Assembly: GCF_042649925.1 (NCBI RefSeq)
Contig: NZ_JBHSAF010000014.1
Coordinates: 992,001-1,056,000 of the forward strand
DNA length: 64,000 nucleotides
Direction: 5' to 3'
Source: Pseudaeromonas sharmana
GTDB taxonomy: Bacteria > Pseudomonadota > Gammaproteobacteria > Enterobacterales > Aeromonadaceae
Position 1 is the first letter of the stretch. Every line of letters begins with the position of its first letter. Shown here piece after piece: positions 58,505 to 64,000 of the stretch. The notes below the pieces were generated by a model. That model saw nothing but the letters and a program-made list of their open reading frames with translations, was not told the DNA's origin and made no database searches. The position numbers and the translations under genes are program-made.

Positions 58505-59248
58505 ATGACAAACAACGCGTTCAGCACAATACGCCGACTGCTGCTTGCTAGCAGCCTGCTCTGTTGCGCCCTGTCCACCCAGGCTGCAGACACAGTGCTG
58601 GTCGCGACACTGGAATGGCCCCCTTACATCGGCAGTCAACTGCCAGGTCAGGGCCCCTTAGCGCAACAGAGCCGTCAGATATTTGCGCGTATGGGTCTGC
58701 AACAGCAATTGGAGTTCCTGCCCTGGCGCCGGGCGTTGCGAGCTATGGATGAACCCGGGCCACATCTGGCGATCATGCCGGAATACAACACGCAGCAGCG
58801 CCAGCAAGCCCTGTTCTGCTCACAGCCGTTTGCCCGCGCCACCCTATCGCTGGTCCAAAACACCCAGCTGCCGCCGATCCGCTGGCGTGCCCTCACAGAT
58901 CTGGCCCCTTACACCATCGGTACCGTCTCCGGTTACGTCCATACCGACGAATTCGACCAGTTGCTTGCCGCCGGACGCTTGAAACATGAGGAAGCCCCCA
59001 GCGACCTGTTGAACCTGCGCAAGGTGGCCGCCGGTCGCCTGCCATTAGCCGTGATAGACCCACTGGTCTATCACGCCCTGATACAGCAGGACCCTAGCTT
59101 GCGTGCTATGGCTGGCAATATTCGCCTGCTCCCCCACCCCATCGGGGAGCAAGGCCTGGTCATCTGCTTCCGCCGTACCCCACAAGGGGCAAAACTACGC
59201 GACGCGTTTAATGTCGCACTGCGTCAACACCCGCCGGTTCTGGATTAA
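58505..59248 (+). CDS. Periplasmic solute-binding protein, family 3 type
   Basis: This 247-residue protein has a signal peptide ending at ALSTQAA. The mature part looks like a small amino-acid-binding type fold: LVATLEWPPYIGSQLPGQGPL at the N-terminus and WRRALRAMDEPGPHLAIMPEY, then YTIGTVSGYVHTDEF and KVAAGRLPLAVIDPLV. No ABC transporter genes are adjacent. Such orphan proteins can be sensors or scavengers; the ligand is unknown. GAGAGG precedes the ATG. Confidence 0.8.
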   Translation: MTNNAFSTIRRLLLASSLLCCALSTQAADTVLVATLEWPPYIGSQLPGQGPLAQQSRQIFARMGLQQQLEFLPWRRALRAMDEPGPHLAIMPEYNTQQRQQALFCSQPFARATLSLVQNTQLPPIRWRALTDLAPYTIGTVSGYVHTDEFDQLLAAGRLKHEEAPSDLLNLRKVAAGRLPLAVIDPLVYHALIQQDPSLRAMAGNIRLLPHPIGEQGLVICFRRTPQGAKLRDAFNVALRQHPPVLD

Positions 59249-59322
59249 CCCTTAAGGCTCGGTTAAGACAGGGGCGCAATAATGGGTCCGCCATACAGCC
59301 AATTATTGCGGAGCCCGCCGGC

Positions 59323-61236
59323 ATGCCATTTTCACGTTACCGTTTTCTGTGGTGGTTTAGTTGCCACTACCTTCTGTTGATGCTGGTCTCGCGTCTCGGT
59401 TTGCTCTGGCTGGCTGGAAACAGCGCCGGTCTGGATCTGCTTGATGTGCTGACCAGTTTCAGTCTCGGTAGCCTGTTCGATCTGGGCAGCCTGGTCTATT
59501 TGCTGTTACCCATCGCCATCTGGTTAACGCTGATCCCGTTGGCCTGGCGCCAACACCGCATCTGGCGGGGTGCGGGCATCGCCTTCAGCTGGAGCTGTCT
59601 GTTCCTGTTGCTGACTCTGGTGGCCAGTGAATGGGTATTTTGGGGAGAATTTAGCAGCCGCTTCAACTTCATCGCCGTCGACTATCTGGTGTACACCCAT
59701 GAAGTATTGGGCAATATTCGCCAGTCTTACCCGCTGGGGCTGTGGTTTGGGCTCTGTGCCTTGCTGGCAACCTTGCTGCAGCTGGCATCGGCAGCCCTGA
59801 TGCGACGGCTGCCCACCTGGCGTGCACTGCGCCGACGCGAGTTGTTGCCCGGATTGGCGCTGCTGATGGTCCTGGTCAGCATCGGCCTGAATGCCGAAGA
59901 TCGCAATCAGCGCACCAACCAGTATGCCAATGAGCTGGCGGGCAATGGACTCTTCTGCCTGTTTGGCGCCTTCCGTCACAACGAGCTGGACTATCAACGC
60001 TTCTATCCGACACTGCCGCTGGCTGAGGCGGGGCGACTGGTGCGCGCCAGCTTGCAGACGCCTGACAGCCAGTTCGTTTCCGCACAACCACAGGATCTGC
60101 GCCGTCAGATCCGGCACGCTGGCGCCGAGAAACGGATGAACGTGGTGCTAATCACGGTCGAGAGCCTGTCCGCTAACTATCTGGGGGTGTTCGGCAACCC
60201 TCATCACTTGACCCCGAACCTTGACCGCCTGGCGGCGCAAGGCATGCTGTTCACCCGCCTCTATGCCACCGGCAACCGTACCGTACGAGGTCTGGAAGCC
60301 CTCTCGCTGGCAGTGCCTCCGACCCCCGGCCAGTCGATCGTGCGCCGGCCAAACAACGAAGGCCTGTTCACGCTGGGCTCTGTTTTCCGTAGCAAGGGCT
60401 ATGACAGCCTGTTTTTGTACGGTGGGTATGGCACCTTCGACAACATGAATGCCTACTTCGCGGGCAATGGCTATGAGGTGGAAGACAGAACCAGCCTGCA
60501 GCGCGACCAAATCAGCGCCGAAACCATCTGGGGTGTGGCGGATGAAGATCTGTTTGGCATGGCACTGCGCCAGTTTGATCAGCAGGCCCAGCTGGCCAAG
60601 CCGTTCTTCGCACACCTGATGACCACCAGCAATCATCGCCCTTACCACTTTCCAGACGGGCGTATCGATCTACCGCAGGGCAGTCGCAACGCCGCCATCA
60701 AGTATACCGACTGGGCCATTGGCGAATTTTTACGCCAGGCACAACAACACAGTTGGGCCGCCAACACCCTGTTTGTCATCGTTGCCGATCACTGCGCATC
60801 CAGTGCGGGTAAAACTGAAATTCCGGTAGAGGGTTATCACATTCCGATGATTATCTGGTCGCCGGGACACATCCCCCCCCAGCAAGTTGATCGTCTGGCC
60901 AGCCAGATCGATGTCGCCCCGACCCTGCTGGGCTTGCTCAACTTCAACTACCGCTCACAATTTTTCGGTCAGGACGTTTTTGCCACCCCCAAGGGGCCAC
61001 AGCGCGCCTTCATCGCCACCTACCAGGGATTGGGCTATCTGACCGAACAACAGTTGACCATCCTCAACCCGCGGCAGAAACCACAAACTCGCTGGCTGGA
61101 TCCAACAGCCAGCCAGGAAGATGCCAGCGCCTATCAGCGGCAGGCGATCGCCTGGTATGAGTCGGCCAGCCACGCTTTCCGAAGTGGTGCCATGCAAGAG
61201 GCAGCTCTGGATGCGGAAACGCTCGCCCGCCGGTAA
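59323..61236 (+). CDS. LtaS-type membrane sulfatase/phosphoglycerol transferase
   Basis: This 637-residue inner-membrane protein has about five hydrophobic helices in the first 200 residues and a periplasmic sulfatase-fold domain from about 265. The catalytic threonine is Thr320 in ATGNRTVRGLEAL, with the metal glutamate in ITVESLSANYLG before it. The metal Asp-His pair is in VIVADHCASSAGK near 490. Related enzymes transfer phosphoglycerol or phosphoethanolamine onto envelope glycans or lipids. The acceptor in this organism is unknown. It stands alone and ends at a hairpin shared with the converging gene. Confidence 0.9.
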   Translation: MPFSRYRFLWWFSCHYLLLMLVSRLGLLWLAGNSAGLDLLDVLTSFSLGSLFDLGSLVYLLLPIAIWLTLIPLAWRQHRIWRGAGIAFSWSCLFLLLTLVASEWVFWGEFSSRFNFIAVDYLVYTHEVLGNIRQSYPLGLWFGLCALLATLLQLASAALMRRLPTWRALRRRELLPGLALLMVLVSIGLNAEDRNQRTNQYANELAGNGLFCLFGAFRHNELDYQRFYPTLPLAEAGRLVRASLQTPDSQFVSAQPQDLRRQIRHAGAEKRMNVVLITVESLSANYLGVFGNPHHLTPNLDRLAAQGMLFTRLYATGNRTVRGLEALSLAVPPTPGQSIVRRPNNEGLFTLGSVFRSKGYDSLFLYGGYGTFDNMNAYFAGNGYEVEDRTSLQRDQISAETIWGVADEDLFGMALRQFDQQAQLAKPFFAHLMTTSNHRPYHFPDGRIDLPQGSRNAAIKYTDWAIGEFLRQAQQHSWAANTLFVIVADHCASSAGKTEIPVEGYHIPMIIWSPGHIPPQQVDRLASQIDVAPTLLGLLNFNYRSQFFGQDVFATPKGPQRAFIATYQGLGYLTEQQLTILNPRQKPQTRWLDPTASQEDASAYQRQAIAWYESASHAFRSGAMQEAALDAETLARR

Positions 61237-61251
61237 AAATGCCTTCGGCAA

Positions 61252-61283
61252 AACATCAAGGCGCCTCACGGCGCCTTGATGTT
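61252..61283. terminator. Terminator between converging genes
   Basis: The stem AACATCAAGGCGCC with its complement GGCGCCTTGATGTT has a TCAC loop. On the minus strand TTTT follows; on the plus strand only GTCCC, so it works best for the minus-strand gene. Confidence 0.75.
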
Positions 61284-61306
61284 GTCCCGGACAGTGACGG
61301 CTGTTG

Positions 61307-62056
61307 TCACTGCGACGTCTGCTGACACGCCCACGTCTGCTGTGCCCAGGTGACATCCGCACCACCCCGGTATTCACGCACCGTAACTTCGCCCCGGTAG
61401 TAGACACCCATATCCGTCGGCCGCATCCAGGCCAGCCGATGTTCGCCAGCATGACTCACCTCCACCAGCGGTGGATTGGTCGCGTGATAGGTCAATTGCA
61501 GTGCCGTGTCGCCACATTGATAGGCAATAGGCCCGTCAGCCGCAACCAGGCCAAACTGCGCCTGTAACTGACCAATGCGCTCCAGATAGGCAAACTCCAG
61601 ACACATTTTGACGTCCTGATCCGTGCGGCAGGCGTTTCGGCGCGACTCCCACTGCGCTTGGTCTGCGGCGACATCCACAGGCCAACGCGGTGTCAGCGTC
61701 GCAACCTGCTGCAGCAACTCATCCAACTGATTGACCAGATCGACCTGCGCACGACGCTCACACAGATACTTGTCATACGTGTCCTTGGGGATCGCCTTGC
61801 ATTTGGCCCGCAGTGCCTGATCGCGCGCCAGATCCTCGGCCTTGCGCGTCTCGGCATCCTTCCCCTTCGGCAATTCCGCCTCGGTCAGCACGATCACTTG
61901 CGGCGCAGGCAGTGCATGGGGTAAGACTGCGGCCACATCGGTCGCAGCCGCGGCTGATACCGACTGAGGATCCGCAAACACCGAGGGCGCAGCAAGCACG
62001 AAGGTAGTAAACAACACGCCGCTAACAGCAGGATGGCCATAGCCAGACAGGAACAT
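61307..62056 (-). CDS. Secreted protein with LprI-like and MliC-like parts (lysozyme-inhibitor candidate)
   Basis: This is a 249-residue precursor with a signal peptide ending near SVFAD. Residues about 75-170 look like LprI/DUF1311 modules, with QAQWESRRNACRTDQDVKMC as the signature. The final 75 residues look like MliC: YQCGDTALQLTYHA at the start and a closing cysteine near the C-terminus (TWACQQ). MliC-type proteins block host lysozyme in the periplasm. The SG pair of the inhibitory loop is not obvious here (TDMGVYYRG), so activity is uncertain. The ATG at 62056 follows GGAG; a TTG at 62071 is an alternative. Confidence 0.7.
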   Translation of the reverse strand: MFLSGYGHPAVSGVLFTTFVLAAPSVFADPQSVSAAAATDVAAVLPHALPAPQVIVLTEAELPKGKDAETRKAEDLARDQALRAKCKAIPKDTYDKYLCERRAQVDLVNQLDELLQQVATLTPRWPVDVAADQAQWESRRNACRTDQDVKMCLEFAYLERIGQLQAQFGLVAADGPIAYQCGDTALQLTYHATNPPLVEVSHAGEHRLAWMRPTDMGVYYRGEVTVREYRGGADVTWAQQTWACQQTSQ

Positions 62057-62292
62057 CGACAGACTCCGCAAGGTGAAATCAAAACCGCGCTAGAGTACAC
62101 GCTAATCCTACCCGAATCCAAGCCTGGCAACCTGCGGGACAGTCAGACGAGGCGGTTTTCCATCGCGCCTGATGCCCAGCCTGCATAAATGAGACCGGGT
62201 TTCCCCCACCTGTTGCCGTTGAAAGCGGCTTTTGCCGGTTTCATGCCGCAGATCGCATTCTTGGCCACAGATTACTCCATCACCCCAATTCT

Positions 62293-62306
62293 CTGTTCCA
62301 GATCAA
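62293..62306. promoter_or_regulatory. FNR-like site upstream of nrdD
   Basis: CTGTTCCAGATCAA matches 8 of the 10 defined positions of the FNR consensus (TTGAT-N4-ATCAA), with one arm exact. It lies 212-225 bases before the nrdD start, far for direct activation unless the promoter is distant. Confidence 0.35.
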
Positions 62307-62365
62307 TAAAAAAGCTTGGCGGTTTGCAGTTTAATTCCCACATCTTGTTATCAAAACCAGAATAA

Positions 62366-62381
62366 CAACTACATATAGTGT
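62366..62381. promoter_or_regulatory. Candidate NrdR box upstream of nrdD
   Basis: CAACTACATATAGTGT matches 13 of 16 positions of the NrdR box consensus ACACTATATATAGTGT. A weaker second match (11 of 16) lies at 62402-62417. NrdR boxes usually come in pairs; here the centre distance is 36 bases rather than the usual 31-32, so the second box is doubtful. Confidence 0.55.
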
Positions 62382-62517
62382 TCTCGAGCTAAAAGGGAGA
62401 AACACTACAAATGCAGTCAGGACGCGGGTTAGCGGGCCATCGGGGTCGGCTTTGGCTCGCATGGACGCGTAATCATGGCCTAGAGCCGACGCGCTATTTC
62501 ACATCAGGAGCACTATA

Positions 62518-64000
62518 GTGGGACCGGTCGTCATCAAACGGGATGGGTGTCGTGCGCCGTTCAACGGCATGCGGATTGTCGAAGCGGTAGCCAAGGCGGC
62601 AGAAGCAGTCGGGGTACAGGATCTGGCCTATTGCGCCAGCGTTGCCGACCAGGTCGGTCGACAGATTGCCGAGTTGGCAGAGGTCGACATCCACGACATC
62701 CAGAACCGGGTAGAAAACCTGCTGATGGCCGGTGACTACAAGGAGATGGCGCGGGCCTACATCGAATACCGTCACGACCGTGATTTGGCACGTGAAAAAC
62801 AGGGGCGTTTGAATCAGGAGATCCGCGGGCTGGTCGAACAGAGCAATGCCGAACTGCTGAACGAAAACGCCAATAAAGACAGCAAGGTGATCCCGACCCA
62901 ACGTGATCTGCTGGCAGGCATCGTCGCCAAGCATTATGCCAAGCAGTACCTGTTACCTCGTGATGTCGTACAGGCCCATGAGCGTGGCGAGCTGCACTTC
63001 CACGATCTCGACTACTCGCCGTTCTTCCCGATGTTCAACTGCATGCTGATCGATCTGCAAGGCATGCTGACCCACGGGTTCAAGATGGGCAATGCCGAGA
63101 TTGACACCCCGAAGTCTATCAGCACGGCCACGGCGGTGACCGCCCAGATCATCGCCCAGGTCGCCAGCCACATTTATGGTGGTACCACCATCAATCGTAT
63201 CGATGAAGTGCTGGCGCCGTATGTCACCATCAGCTACCAGAAGCATCGCGAGACCGCCGTCGAGTGGAACATCGCCGATGCCGATGCCTACGCCCGTGAA
63301 AGAACCGAAAAAGAGTGCTACGACGCCTTCCAGTCGCTGGAGTATGAAGTCAACACCCTGCACACCGCCAACGGGCAGACCCCGTTTGTCACCTTCGGTT
63401 TTGGTCTGGGAACCAGTTGGGAGTCCCGCCTGATTCAGGAGTCGATCCTCAAGAACCGTATCGCGGGTCTTGGCAAGAATCGCAAGACAGCGGTATTCCC
63501 CAAGCTGGTATTTGCCATTCGGGACGGTCTGAACCTGCGCGCCGGCGATCCTAATTACGATATCAAGCGGCTGGCGCTGGAGTGTGCCTCCAAGCGGATG
63601 TATCCGGACATCCTGAACTACGACCAGGTGGTCAAGGTGACTGGCTCCTTCAAAACCCCGATGGGATGCCGCAGCTTCCTCGGCGTATATGAGGAGAATG
63701 GCCAGCAAATCCACGAAGGGCGCAACAATCTCGGTGTGGTCAGTCTCAACCTGCCCCGCATCGCACTGGAGGCCCGTGATGAGGCCCATTTCTTCGATTT
63801 GCTGGACAACCGGCTGCGCCTGGCCAAAAAAGCCCTGATGGCGCGCATCCAGCGTCTGGAAACCGTTAAAGCCCGCGTCGCGCCGATCCTCTATATGGAA
63901 GGTGCCTGCGGCGTCCGTCTGAAGGCCGATGATCCGGTTGCGCCGATCTTCAAGAATGGGCGGGCGTCGATCTCGTTGGGTTACATCGGGCTGCATGAGA
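62518..64000 (+). CDS. nrdD: Anaerobic ribonucleoside-triphosphate reductase NrdD, C-terminus outside the window
   Basis: NrdD reduces ribonucleoside triphosphates to deoxy forms under anaerobic conditions using a glycyl radical made by NrdG. The first 494 codons of about 710 are visible. The start is GTG at 62518 with AGGAG 7 bases upstream, giving VIKRDGCRAPFNGMR, the beginning of an ATP-cone domain. The catalytic region follows E. coli NrdD almost without gaps (NENANKDSKVIPTQRDLLAG, then VASHIYGGTTINRIDEVLAP). The glycyl-radical motif and zinc site lie beyond the edge. nrdG is expected downstream. Confidence 0.96.
   Translation, partial: MGPVVIKRDGCRAPFNGMRIVEAVAKAAEAVGVQDLAYCASVADQVGRQIAELAEVDIHDIQNRVENLLMAGDYKEMARAYIEYRHDRDLAREKQGRLNQEIRGLVEQSNAELLNENANKDSKVIPTQRDLLAGIVAKHYAKQYLLPRDVVQAHERGELHFHDLDYSPFFPMFNCMLIDLQGMLTHGFKMGNAEIDTPKSISTATAVTAQIIAQVASHIYGGTTINRIDEVLAPYVTISYQKHRETAVEWNIADADAYARERTEKECYDAFQSLEYEVNTLHTANGQTPFVTFGFGLGTSWESRLIQESILKNRIAGLGKNRKTAVFPKLVFAIRDGLNLRAGDPNYDIKRLALECASKRMYPDILNYDQVVKVTGSFKTPMGCRSFLGVYEENGQQIHEGRNNLGVVSLNLPRIALEARDEAHFFDLLDNRLRLAKKALMARIQRLETVKARVAPILYMEGACGVRLKADDPVAPIFKNGRASISLGYIGLHE

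Noticed and set aside
62402..62417. Second NrdR box
   Set aside because: Only 11 of 16 positions match and the 36-base centre spacing does not fit the usual pair, so it is not listed as a feature.

Overview
The window reads as chromosome from a gammaproteobacterium of roughly 57-60% G+C. Gene order in the housekeeping blocks follows the Escherichia coli/Vibrio/Aeromonas plan: greA, yhbY, rlmE, ftsH, folP, glmM, secG, tRNA-Leu, tRNA-fMet, rimP, nusA, infB, rbfA, truB, rpsO, pnp; then dnaJ, dnaK, grpE, nadK, recN, bamE; then rnfH, ratA, smpB, ssrA. The proteins resemble E. coli closely, phoB/phoR sit beside pstS and sbcCD, and there is a secreted trypsin-like protease with a GlyGly-CTERM tail. 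I infer an Aeromonadales-like organism (Aeromonas/Oceanimonas/Tolumonas type), but the genus is not proven by the sequence.

Layout. 1-3.4 kb: a YbiW-type glycyl radical enzyme (cut by the window edge), its activase, and the divergent fructose-6-phosphate aldolase gene, with a perfect FNR box between them. 3.4-7.05 kb: pstS and phoBR, each with a Pho box. 7.05-15 kb: sbcCD, two GNAT acetyltransferases, rdgC and a small lipoprotein. 15-23.7 kb: an accessory region. It holds a DUF2971 gene, a small zinc-ribbon protein, a GH127-like glycosidase, a membrane-bound DnaJ-type zinc-finger protein, a very AT-rich four-gene operon that I identify as an ABC-three-component (ABC-3C) conflict system, and 1.4 kb of gene-free DNA with large direct repeats and REP-like palindromes. 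23.7-27 kb: trhP(yegQ), yfhL, grxA-like, ychN-like and suhB. An assembly gap at 26974-27025 cuts a secreted protein encoded next to the protease. 29-54 kb: the housekeeping blocks listed above, ending in ssrA (tag ANDETYALAA). 54-62 kb: a Nudix hydrolase, a DUF3144 protein, a DsbA-like protein, an AraC regulator, an EamA transporter, a periplasmic solute-binding protein, an LtaS-type membrane sulfatase, and a secreted LprI/MliC-like lysozyme-inhibitor candidate. 62.5-64 kb: the start of nrdD (anaerobic ribonucleotide reductase), cut by the right edge.

Regulation can be read directly in several places: FNR at 2.62 kb, Pho boxes at 4.48 and 7.02 kb, sigma-32 promoters for dnaK and grpE, two LexA boxes at recN, and a candidate NrdR box before nrdD. 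Two glycyl-radical systems (YbiW and NrdD) and the FNR site point to a facultative anaerobe.

The most interesting part is the 19.5-22.2 kb operon. It encodes a DUF2326 ABC-type ATPase, a middle component, an ABC-3C C-terminal-domain protein and a separate short membrane/coiled-coil protein. It is flanked on one side by inverted REP-like elements and on the other by the repeat-rich gene-free block.
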